From NCBI GenBank assembly GCA_021790495.1, contig JAJYGZ010000029.1:1-5978 (forward strand): a stretch of DNA of 5,978 bases, given 5' to 3'. The notes beneath the pieces are model-generated. The model was given only the letters and a program-made list of their open reading frames with translations, made no database searches and was not told the origin of the DNA. The position numbers were made by a program, and so were the translations under genes. Shown piece by piece: positions 1 through 5,978 of this stretch. Within the stretch, counting starts at the first letter, position 1, and each line of letters opens with the position of its first letter. The DNA comes from Actinomycetes bacterium (lineage in GTDB: Bacteria; Actinomycetota; Acidimicrobiia; Acidimicrobiales; Acidimicrobiaceae).

Positions 1-2877
1 GTTCCTGCCCTGGTGTTCTCGCGACCGGTCACAACCGAAGAACTGGCTTCGTTCCTCGAATCACTCTTCACACCCGAGCTCTTTTGGAATCGATCACTTG
101 AACCCGCGCCGACGCGCTTCGCCAAATCTCCCTCGATCGACTTATTGGAGACTCTGCTTGATTTGTCGGAAGATCTCCTAACAGCCAACCAGTTTCTTCC
201 CGCCGTCACCACAAGCGGTCCCAACGACACGTGGGGAGGAGTTTCGTGGCGCACCATTTTGTCACGGCCCCAAGCCGACTACGCCCGCGCGCTAGCGGAC
301 CTCGGGCCCGGGGAATTCTTCAGCGCCTTAGATTCCCCGACAAAAGCAGCAAAGTCACTGGCGCCTATCCACTTGCTCCAGCGAGTCGTCGACACCATGA
401 TCGACGCCGACGTGCGCCGGCAAGTAGTGCTTTCAGACTTCGATTTTGACTACGATGACCTCGATTCCAAGCCGCTTGACGATTTGATTGACGCTCTTGT
501 CGCGCCCAAGAGAGAGCTGGGCAGAATGCTCCCCAACCGCGGCCGCATCCCCGAGATTCTCGCGGAGTGGCGCGCTCGCCTCCTAAGTCGAATCGAACCG
601 GCCCATCTAGCGTTACGAATCTCGCCGCCAGGATACTTCGAAGATGTCGAGTCCAACGGCATTATTTGGGAGGTAGCGCTGGGGCTCTTCCCAGCCCAGG
701 AAAAAGAGACTTTTCTTGACGGCGCCGACTTCTCTGCAGTCGCCCCCGAGCTCGAGTTGCTGAAACTCAACCCCGTCAGCGCGGAACTGCTCTTCTTGCG
801 CAAGCTCGCCGATAGCGCGCGCCACTCGCCTATCATCGCTTCGTTGCTCCAGTCCTCAAACCCGACAAGGCTGTTTCTCGGGCCTGACGAGGTGCTCGAC
901 TTCGTCGGGGGAACCGCAGCCCTTTTAGCCAGAACCGAGGGCGCGGCGCTAATGCTGCCATCGGTGCTGCGCGAAGCCGTTAGGCCGCGCATCAAAGTAT
1001 CGACCTCGCCTGCAAGCGCGGCTCCGGCGATGCTGGGCACCGAGGCGTTATTCTCCTATAGCACCACGATCCACCTGGGGGACCGCGAGGTCTCCGCGGA
1101 TGAAGTACGCGGCCTGATCAAGACCAATGCGCCGGTGGTCAAGGTGGGAGCGGATTGGATCTTTGTCGACCCCGACGGCCTCGCCAAGGCGCTCCGCTTT
1201 TTGGAACGGCACAAAAGCCGAAGTGAAATGACACTGGGACAGCTGCTTGGCGACTCGCTTGGCGATCTCGACCTAGCTGGCTCGGTAGAAATTGACCGCA
1301 GCGATCCGAGCGAGATCATCGACTCGCTGCGCTTGGGACGCGCGATGGGAACCCCGAGGTTCATTGAACCTGAAGGATTCATGCTTCCGCTGCGCGACTA
1401 CCAGAAGAGGGGGGTCGAGTGGCTGATGTCACTCGAACAACTAGGACTTGGAGCATGTCTGGCCGACGACATGGGCTTAGGCAAGACGGCCCAAGTTATC
1501 GCCCTACTTGCGGCGGAGCGGACTAAGTCTGAAGCGTTGGAAAGACCAGGCGACAATCTCGATCCACTCTCGGCCGATCTGATTCGCAAAGAGTCCCAAG
1601 ACCTTGCGCCCACTTCGGCGACACTCATCGTCGCTCCAGTTTCGGTGGTAGGCAATTGGCGCCGGGAGTTCGAGCGCTTCTTTCCGGGGCTAAGAGTCAG
1701 AGTGCACCACGGGGCTCGCCGCCTGGAAGGAGGCGAATTTATCCAAGACGCCATCTCGTGCGACGTGATGATTACCAGCTATTCGCTCTTGGACCGCGAT
1801 TGCGATGCCTTGGCTTCCGTCCACTGGAGGCGTGTGGTCCTGGACGAGGCCCAAAACATAAAAAACCCCGTTACGGCGATGGCGCGGGCGGCTCAAAGAC
1901 TCAGCACTTTTTCGCGCCTCGCGCTAACCGGGACCCCGGTTGAGAACCATACCGGCGAGCTTTGGTCGATCATGAACTTTATCAACCCGTCTCTGCTGGG
2001 GTCCAGAGCCGCATTCCGCAAAAGATTCTCGATACCGATAGAAAAGGAGCGCGACGCTCAGGTCGCGCAGCATCTAGCCAAAGCCGTGTCCCCATTCATA
2101 CTGCGGCGGCTAAAGACCGACAAGTCAATCGTTGCCGACCTTCCGGAGAAAATCGAGGTAAAAGAGTACTGTACCCTAAGCGAAATGCAATTAGAGCTCT
2201 ACGCCGATACCGTGGAAAAGCTGCGCGCCACGATCGAAATGAGCAGCGAAATGGGGCGCCGCGGCGCAATTCTTGCCACCATTACCAAGCTGAAGCAGAT
2301 ATGCAACCATCCCACGCCTTCAGGGGCAGAACGTCTTTGGGGGCACTCGGGCAAACTCGACCGCGTCGAAGAACTCATCGAAGAGATACTTGAGAGCGGC
2401 GAAAAAGTAATCATATTCACCCAGTTCGCGCAGTTTGGATCCCTCTTGCAGCGTCACCTCCAAGATCGCTTCGCCCAGATTGTGCCGTTCCTCAGCGGTA
2501 GCACCGCGATAGCTCGACGCGAAGAAATGGTAAGCGAATTTCAGGCTCCGACTGGGCCATCGATATTCTTGCTGTCGCTAAAGGCCGGGGGCACCGGGCT
2601 CAATCTGACGGCCGCCAACCACGTCATCCACTACGACCGCTGGTGGAATTCGGCGGTCGAAGCACAAGCCAGCGATCGCGCTTTTCGCATCGGCCAGCGC
2701 AAGGACGTGGTAGTCACCAAGCTAATCTGCGAGGGAACTCTTGAGGAAAAGATCGACGTCATCATCGAGAGCAAACGCGAACTGGCAGAAACGCTGGTGA
2801 GCGGTGGAGAGACCTGGATTACCGAAATGTCGGACGAAGACGTATTCGAGCTCTTGACCTTAGGAGCTTCGCAATGA
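1..2877 (+). CDS. helZ: HelZ-type SNF2/SWI2 family DNA-dependent ATPase (5' end truncated by window edge)
   Basis: This is a superfamily 2 SNF2-type ATPase, expected to translocate on or remodel DNA or protein-DNA complexes rather than unwind duplexes. Residues are numbered from the GTG at 13. A variable N-terminal region is followed by the SNF2 helicase-associated domain (about 245-400), the SNF2_N domain (about 458-745) and Helicase_C (about 778-905). Visible motifs are the Q-motif region RDYQKRG near 461, Walker A DMGLGKT (486-492), Walker B DEAQ (611-614), LTGTPVEN (638-645), SLKAGGTGLNL (855-865) and QASDRAFRIGQ (885-895), so the ATPase core looks intact. The frame stays open from 13 back to base 1, and the remembered mycobacterial HelZ (about 1,010 residues) has roughly 100 more N-terminal residues, so the GTG at 13 is probably internal. 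WWNPAVE, usual before motif VI, reads WWNSAVE here. The gene is translationally coupled to the SWIM-protein gene by a four-base overlap. The family call is firm; the cellular role is unknown. Confidence 0.93.
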   Translation, partial: VPALVFSRPVTTEELASFLESLFTPELFWNRSLEPAPTRFAKSPSIDLLETLLDLSEDLLTANQFLPAVTTSGPNDTWGGVSWRTILSRPQADYARALADLGPGEFFSALDSPTKAAKSLAPIHLLQRVVDTMIDADVRRQVVLSDFDFDYDDLDSKPLDDLIDALVAPKRELGRMLPNRGRIPEILAEWRARLLSRIEPAHLALRISPPGYFEDVESNGIIWEVALGLFPAQEKETFLDGADFSAVAPELELLKLNPVSAELLFLRKLADSARHSPIIASLLQSSNPTRLFLGPDEVLDFVGGTAALLARTEGAALMLPSVLREAVRPRIKVSTSPASAAPAMLGTEALFSYSTTIHLGDREVSADEVRGLIKTNAPVVKVGADWIFVDPDGLAKALRFLERHKSRSEMTLGQLLGDSLGDLDLAGSVEIDRSDPSEIIDSLRLGRAMGTPRFIEPEGFMLPLRDYQKRGVEWLMSLEQLGLGACLADDMGLGKTAQVIALLAAERTKSEALERPGDNLDPLSADLIRKESQDLAPTSATLIVAPVSVVGNWRREFERFFPGLRVRVHHGARRLEGGEFIQDAISCDVMITSYSLLDRDCDALASVHWRRVVLDEAQNIKNPVTAMARAAQRLSTFSRLALTGTPVENHTGELWSIMNFINPSLLGSRAAFRKRFSIPIEKERDAQVAQHLAKAVSPFILRRLKTDKSIVADLPEKIEVKEYCTLSEMQLELYADTVEKLRATIEMSSEMGRRGAILATITKLKQICNHPTPSGAERLWGHSGKLDRVEELIEEILESGEKVIIFTQFAQFGSLLQRHLQDRFAQIVPFLSGSTAIARREEMVSEFQAPTGPSIFLLSLKAGGTGLNLTAANHVIHYDRWWNSAVEAQASDRAFRIGQRKDVVVTKLICEGTLEEKIDVIIESKRELAETLVSGGETWITEMSDEDVFELLTLGASQ
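2862..2866 (+). promoter_or_regulatory. Ribosome binding site of the SWIM-protein gene
   Basis: AGGAG lies inside the last codons of the upstream ATPase gene, seven bases before the ATG at 2874. The good spacing supports that ATG as the true start and fits translational coupling through the ATGA overlap. Confidence 0.75.
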
Positions 2878-3788
2878 CGTCGCCGCCAAATCAATCTCAA
2901 TTAGACCTCGCCTCCCAAGTAAAGTACGGGCGCAACTTCAGGGACTTGAACCCCTCCGAGCAGGGTGCGGTCATCCACGGCCTCAGCGGCCTGAAATCTC
3001 CCCAGAGCAGAACCAACGCCGATCGTACCTGGTGGATGCGCCAGCTCCTCGACCAGCTGGAAGAGCACGCCGGCAAAGAACGGGCCGCAAGAGGCCGCGC
3101 CTACTACCGCAACGGCAAAGTCCTCAAGAAAATAACCGTGGCGCCTTTTGCGGTGACTGGTCGGGTCCGAGGATCGAGTCGGGGAAGCCACCAAACCGCG
3201 TTATATCTCAACAAAAGAATCGGCTCACATTGGCAAGCTCTCGCCGAGGCGATTGGAAGCAACCCGAAGTTCTATCTGGATTTCACTGAAGGAAGATTGA
3301 GCGAGGGCATCTTTGGCATCACGGCGCCCGACGGAATGCCGCTGATTGACCTCCGTCGGGGCCTCGGCGGGGTATGCACCTGCTTCGATATTTCAGCATG
3401 CAAGCACATGGTGGCACTCGGTAATGCACTCGCAGATATCTTGGAGAAAGACCTCGCCGCGGCGCTCACTTATTTCGGCGTTGATAGCAGCGCTTTTTAC
3501 TTGCGGATCCAAGATCTTCGGGCTCGTGACGGCTTCAACGCCGCACCAATCGAACAGAGCTCCTTGTACGACGACTACGGTTGGCCAATCCCGCCAGCGG
3601 ATCCGAAACCGCTAGCGGTAAGAAGCTTCTGGCGCTATCCCGCCGAGCCGGCGCCCGGGCACTATCACCGTGAGACCCCGAGACTGAATACCGCGAGTGA
3701 AATGGGCAAAAACCGAATTGCTGGCGTCAATGGATCGATGCAGATCCTTTTTACGATGCTCTACGAAAGCATCAACCGCGAAGATTGA
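2874..3788 (+). CDS. SWIM zinc-finger family protein (partner of the HelZ-type ATPase)
   Basis: This 304-residue protein has a SWIM-type zinc motif, Cys168-x-Cys170-x5-Cys176-x-His178, in the setting normal for the bacterial family. An upstream region has paired tryptophans (53-54) and the stretch ARGRAYYRNGKV (about 72-83), followed by a beta-rich segment with VRGS (98-101). After the motif come a helix (MVALGNALADIL) and a leucine/arginine-rich stretch (YLRIQDLRAR). An FW pair sits at 252-253. Mycobacterial Rv2102, beside helZ, has the same layout as I remember it. SWIM domains are thought to bind DNA or protein, so a role as a targeting or regulatory subunit of the ATPase is a reasonable inference. 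The Cys-His spacer is five residues, shorter than the six or more of the published consensus, and lacks the common PDW. No signal peptide or membrane segment is seen, so it should be cytoplasmic. The ATG at 2874 has a good ribosome binding site and overlaps the upstream stop codon. Confidence 0.88.
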   Translation: MTSPPNQSQLDLASQVKYGRNFRDLNPSEQGAVIHGLSGLKSPQSRTNADRTWWMRQLLDQLEEHAGKERAARGRAYYRNGKVLKKITVAPFAVTGRVRGSSRGSHQTALYLNKRIGSHWQALAEAIGSNPKFYLDFTEGRLSEGIFGITAPDGMPLIDLRRGLGGVCTCFDISACKHMVALGNALADILEKDLAAALTYFGVDSSAFYLRIQDLRARDGFNAAPIEQSSLYDDYGWPIPPADPKPLAVRSFWRYPAEPAPGHYHRETPRLNTASEMGKNRIAGVNGSMQILFTMLYESINRED

Positions 3789-3807
3789 GCGCTCGAAGAA
3801 CTCAATC
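3783..3807. terminator. Weak candidate stem-loop at the end of the SWIM-protein gene
   Basis: A perfect seven-base inverted repeat, GATTGAG and CTCAATC, spans an 11-base loop that itself contains half of the palindrome GAGCGCTC. It covers the TGA stop at 3786-3788. The stem is only moderately GC-rich and no T run follows on either strand, so a true intrinsic terminator is unlikely. It is listed as the best hairpin at this junction. Confidence 0.15.
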
Positions 3808-3917
3808 GCGAGCAACGGCCCTGGCCCTAAGCCAATAGGCCCTCGCCAAAATCATCCCAATTCCAAATTGCCCGGAACTCGCGCTCGCGCCTCGCTTCCA
3901 AACAGTGCGATTCGAAC
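3789..3917. other. Convergent intergenic region without a clear terminator
   Basis: These 129 bases separate the stop codons of the SWIM-protein gene (plus strand) and prk (minus strand). I see only weak structure. GATTGAG (3783-3789) pairs with CTCAATC (3801-3807) around an 11-base loop and overlaps the SWIM stop codon. CAATT (3858-3862) pairs with AATTG (3866-3870) around three bases. GGCCCT occurs three times at 3817, 3823 and 3838, the first two in tandem. None is a GC-rich hairpin followed by a T tract, so transcripts probably end by a factor-dependent route or run into each other. No convincing small gene is present. Confidence 0.6.
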
Positions 3918-4865
3918 TTAGCCCTGTGCGGCTTGAAGCAAGTGATAAAGCAGATATAGCTGGGCTATCGCAAGGGGCTCGCTCCGCTTTTCGTCGCTGA
4001 TCCGCCCGAGTGTTTCGGGCAGAGGCTCGTCAATTCCGAGCTTCGACCAGATCTCTAGCTTGACTTCTTCTGCGACTTCGCGAGGCGCTCCACCGTGAAT
4101 ATGAAGCGCGTCCACAGGCTTTCCGTCGTCGTCACGTATCAACTTGAGATGGATCGCTTCGCGGGTGTCCGAGCTGAGCAGGTCGGTAAGATCCGGATGG
4201 TCGATTGTAGGCCTGAGAAGAATCGAAACCGAGAGCGGCACGTTCGGGTCATCCTGCGAGCTCGACTTCCCGAAGCTCATCACAATGTCCGCGTTGGCGC
4301 GTTGCGGTCGGATATAGGCAGTCGACTCAGGTTCGCGCTTCTCCAGGTCGGCTATTACCTGCTCCTCGGTATAACCTCTTTGGCCGACATCGCGCTGAAT
4401 CTTCCACGACCGGCGGATGGGTTCTGGCGGGTCCAAAAATACTGTCACATCAAAGCAAGCGCGAGATAGCTTGGACCACAGCGGAAAGAGACCCTCCACG
4501 ACCACGAACGAACTCGGCTCAAAGAGCACCGGCCGCTCCAGGGTCCCATGATGATGATCATATATCGGTTTGAGAATTGGCTGACCCATCGCCAAGAGCT
4601 GCAGATGCTGCTCCATAATGGAAAGATAGTTGCAATCGGGATGAAGCGGAGTAAATGGCAACGCTTTTCGCTCAATCCGATCGTAGCGATGGTAGTCGTC
4701 GGTACAGAACGAATTGATGTTCTCGCTTCCGAGCGCCTCAACCAGTCCCCTTGTCAAGGTAGTCTTGCCAACAGCAGAGTCTCCGGCGATCGCCAACATC
4801 GGGACGTGTTCGCGAACCCGGTTTCGATTCGCCAACCGCTGGATCATCGCAATTCTGTGCGGCAT
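3918..4865 (-). CDS. prk: Phosphoribulokinase
   Basis: This enzyme phosphorylates ribulose 5-phosphate with ATP to give ribulose 1,5-bisphosphate, the RuBisCO substrate of the Calvin-Benson-Bassham cycle. Numbered from the ATG at 4865 (315 residues), it has the P-loop GDSAVGKTT (28-36), the DDYH segment (56-59) followed by conserved Arg63 and Lys67, KPIYDH (99-104), VVVEG with Glu124, KIQRD (155-159), Arg163, and YIRPQR (184-189). These fit the plant/cyanobacterial (class II-like) core better than the proteobacterial type. The first regulatory cysteine of that class, in the P-loop, is valine (32) here; Cys54 before DDYH is kept. The C-terminal hundred residues match neither classic type as I remember them. 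A GTG at 4893-4895 would add ten residues but lacks a ribosome binding site, whereas the ATG at 4865 follows a purine-rich site. It lies 35 bases after glpX, probably in one transcript. Uridine kinase is the main alternative; the KPIYDH and PQR motifs and the partner gene favour phosphoribulokinase. Confidence 0.92.
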   Translation of the reverse strand: MPHRIAMIQRLANRNRVREHVPMLAIAGDSAVGKTTLTRGLVEALGSENINSFCTDDYHRYDRIERKALPFTPLHPDCNYLSIMEQHLQLLAMGQPILKPIYDHHHGTLERPVLFEPSSFVVVEGLFPLWSKLSRACFDVTVFLDPPEPIRRSWKIQRDVGQRGYTEEQVIADLEKREPESTAYIRPQRANADIVMSFGKSSSQDDPNVPLSVSILLRPTIDHPDLTDLLSSDTREAIHLKLIRDDDGKPVDALHIHGGAPREVAEEVKLEIWSKLGIDEPLPETLGRISDEKRSEPLAIAQLYLLYHLLQAAQG

Positions 4866-4872
4866 CGAGGCA

Positions 4873-4884
4873 CCCTTCCTTTCT
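4873..4884 (-). promoter_or_regulatory. Ribosome binding site deciding the prk start
   Basis: Read on the minus strand, the purine tract AGAAAGGAAGGG ends seven bases before the ATG at 4865. The upstream GTG at 4895 has only a pyrimidine-mixed leader (CGCCTAACGATA), so the ATG is the better start. Confidence 0.7.
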
Positions 4885-4900
4885 GGTTGGTTCACTATCG

Positions 4901-5965
4901 TTAGGCGAACTGGGAGATAACGGAGTAGCTCCCATTACGAATCAAAGCGGTGGATATAAAGGGGGAGCCGTCGCGATAGACGACCGGATCGAGAACCCCG
5001 GCTCCCGTCACCGAGGTAATCGCCACTACCGGCTCGGCGGGCACCAGGTCGTCATGGGTATAGGCCCGGTCGATGAGATCCTCGCCGTAACTGCGCACAA
5101 GTTCCGCTTCTGCGTCGCTTTGAGGCGCCAGCTTGCCTTGGAATTCGCCGCCGAGCGCCTTGGCCATCGCTGCCATGATCACTCCTTCCGGAGCCCCACC
5201 GATGCCAAAAAGCGCGTCCAAGTGACCGACCAGGACTTCGAATCCGGCCATGACGTCGCCGTCGGGAACTTCGCGTACGCGCACGCCTACCGCGCGCACG
5301 CGCGAAATGAGTTCCTTGTGGCGAGGCTTATCCAGGATAACGACCTCGAGATCTTCAAGTTTCTTGTCAAGAGCCTTGGCGAGCATCTCCAAGTTCGCTT
5401 CAACAGAATTCAGGATCGAGACGGATCCTTTGCCTTTGGCGCCCACCACGATCTTGTCCATGTAGAAGCCCGGCAGGTAAGTGAAGGTGTTCTCCGGGGC
5501 GGCGGCGATCACCGCGACAGCGCCCGGCTGACCCTTGGCCACGTAATTGGTACCCTCGAGAGGATCGACAGCGATATCAAAGCGGGGGCCCACGCCGTTT
5601 CCTAAGGACTCGCCACGATAAAGCATCGGGGCCTCGTCCTTTTCGCCCTCCCCTATTACCACCTTGAGCGACACGGGAGCGTTGCGCAGCGCGGCACGCA
5701 TCGCTTCGACAGCGAGGTGATCGGCGAGCTTGCGGTCTCCTCGCCCAACTTGCGAAACACAAGCCTTGGCTGCTTGAGTACATGCCGAGACGATCGAGCG
5801 CTCGAGAACTAGCTCCGCATTCAAGTAGCTCACGTCACCGCCAGCCGAACTCAGGGGTTCGCGCCGCGCGAGCGTCTCGGTGATGCGCGACGCCACTGCT
5901 TCGGGGCTGAATCCGAAGTGGGCTTGTACTTGGGGGCCCTTGCCCGAAGCTCCATAGGTATGCAT
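4901..5965 (-). CDS. glpX: Class II fructose-1,6-bisphosphatase (GlpX family), possible FBPase/SBPase; start uncertain
   Basis: This enzyme hydrolyses fructose 1,6-bisphosphate to fructose 6-phosphate. In some autotrophs the same family also cleaves sedoheptulose 1,7-bisphosphate, and the adjacent prk suggests a Calvin-cycle role here. Numbered from the ATG at 5965 (354 residues), residues equivalent to the E. coli GlpX metal ligands are all present: Asp82 in LADHLAVEAM, Glu106 in GEGEKDEAPMLY (105-116), Asp134 and Glu137 in AVDPLEGT (132-139), and Glu260 in GIGGAPEGV (254-262). KPRH (213-216) and PDGDV (234-238) are also typical. The core begins near residue 50, so the first 45 or so residues are an extension not usual in the family. 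The frame remains open to base 5978 with no ribosome binding site visible before 5965, so the true start may lie outside the window. It is the upstream member of a likely operon with prk. No promoter is visible inside the window. Confidence 0.92.
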   Translation of the reverse strand: MHTYGASGKGPQVQAHFGFSPEAVASRITETLARREPLSSAGGDVSYLNAELVLERSIVSACTQAAKACVSQVGRGDRKLADHLAVEAMRAALRNAPVSLKVVIGEGEKDEAPMLYRGESLGNGVGPRFDIAVDPLEGTNYVAKGQPGAVAVIAAAPENTFTYLPGFYMDKIVVGAKGKGSVSILNSVEANLEMLAKALDKKLEDLEVVILDKPRHKELISRVRAVGVRVREVPDGDVMAGFEVLVGHLDALFGIGGAPEGVIMAAMAKALGGEFQGKLAPQSDAEAELVRSYGEDLIDRAYTHDDLVPAEPVVAITSVTGAGVLDPVVYRDGSPFISTALIRNGSYSVISQFA

Positions 5966-5978
5966 CGAGATGATGAGA

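Noticed and set aside
450..1040. Minus-strand open frame of 196 codons opposite the ATPase gene
   Set aside because: The predicted product is Ser/Arg-rich and low in complexity, with no domain, and it mirrors the codon pattern of the real gene on the plus strand.
1962..2393. Plus-strand open frame of 143 codons in another frame of the ATPase gene
   Set aside because: It overlaps the intact SNF2 C-terminal lobe. The product is Arg-rich and of shadow type, and there is no frameshift in the real gene to explain.
1..3788. Treating the ATPase/SWIM pair as an anti-phage defence system
   Set aside because: No nuclease, methyltransferase, PLD or other effector gene is visible, base composition matches the neighbouring metabolic genes, and the pair is known as a common chromosomal module.
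3817..3843. GGCCCT three times in 27 bases as a repeat array or operator
   Set aside because: The copies are short and unevenly spaced, in GC-rich DNA between convergent genes, where no promoter is expected.
3897..3920. GTTCGAATC on the minus strand just after prk, resembling a tRNA T-loop or an integration site remnant
   Set aside because: The flanking bases do not form a T-stem, and no acceptor stem or anticodon arm is present. There is no integrase or second copy in the window, so this is chance similarity.
4866..4895. GTG at 4893-4895 as the prk start, adding ten residues
   Set aside because: There is no ribosome binding site before it. The ATG at 4865 has a strong purine-rich site at good spacing, and the extra residues fall before the conserved fold.
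5054..5605. Plus-strand open frame of 183 codons opposite glpX
   Set aside because: It lies wholly antisense to a gene with all catalytic motifs intact. Its product is rich in His and Arg, has no recognisable domain, and is the kind of frame that arises opposite GC-rich coding sequence.

Overview
The window is a roughly 58-60% GC bacterial chromosome segment, almost entirely coding. It holds four genes in two convergent pairs. I see no tRNA, rRNA, CRISPR array, insertion sequence or long repeat. The two pairs have similar base composition, so nothing marks one of them as recently acquired.

Plus-strand pair (1-3788). A large SNF2/SWI2-family ATPase of the HelZ (Mycobacterium Rv2101-like) type has its N-terminus cut off by the window edge. 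It overlaps by four bases (ATGA) with a gene for a SWIM zinc-finger protein. The same pairing occurs in actinobacteria (Rv2101-Rv2102), and the two proteins probably act together on nucleic acid or nucleoprotein. The biological role of this pair is not settled.

Minus-strand pair (3918-5965, read right to left). A class II fructose-1,6-bisphosphatase (glpX; possibly also a sedoheptulose-1,7-bisphosphatase) is followed after a 35-base gap by phosphoribulokinase (prk). The second enzyme makes ribulose-1,5-bisphosphate, so this looks like part of a Calvin-Benson-Bassham operon whose other members, including any RuBisCO, would lie outside the window to the right. The kinase resembles the plant/cyanobacterial lineage in its core but lacks the P-loop regulatory cysteine and has a different C-terminal part.

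The pairs meet at a 129-base intergenic stretch (3789-3917) with only weak hairpins and no clear intrinsic terminator.

Organism: a probably autotrophic or facultatively autotrophic, moderately high-GC bacterium. The HelZ/SWIM pair is typical of actinobacteria and some other soil phyla, and the kinase is not the proteobacterial type. Actinobacteriota, Chloroflexota or candidate soil phyla are possible, but the sequence alone does not decide. The window looks mostly like ordinary chromosome. The items most worth checking are the unusually short SWIM motif, the redox-cysteine-free phosphoribulokinase and the N-terminal extension on GlpX.
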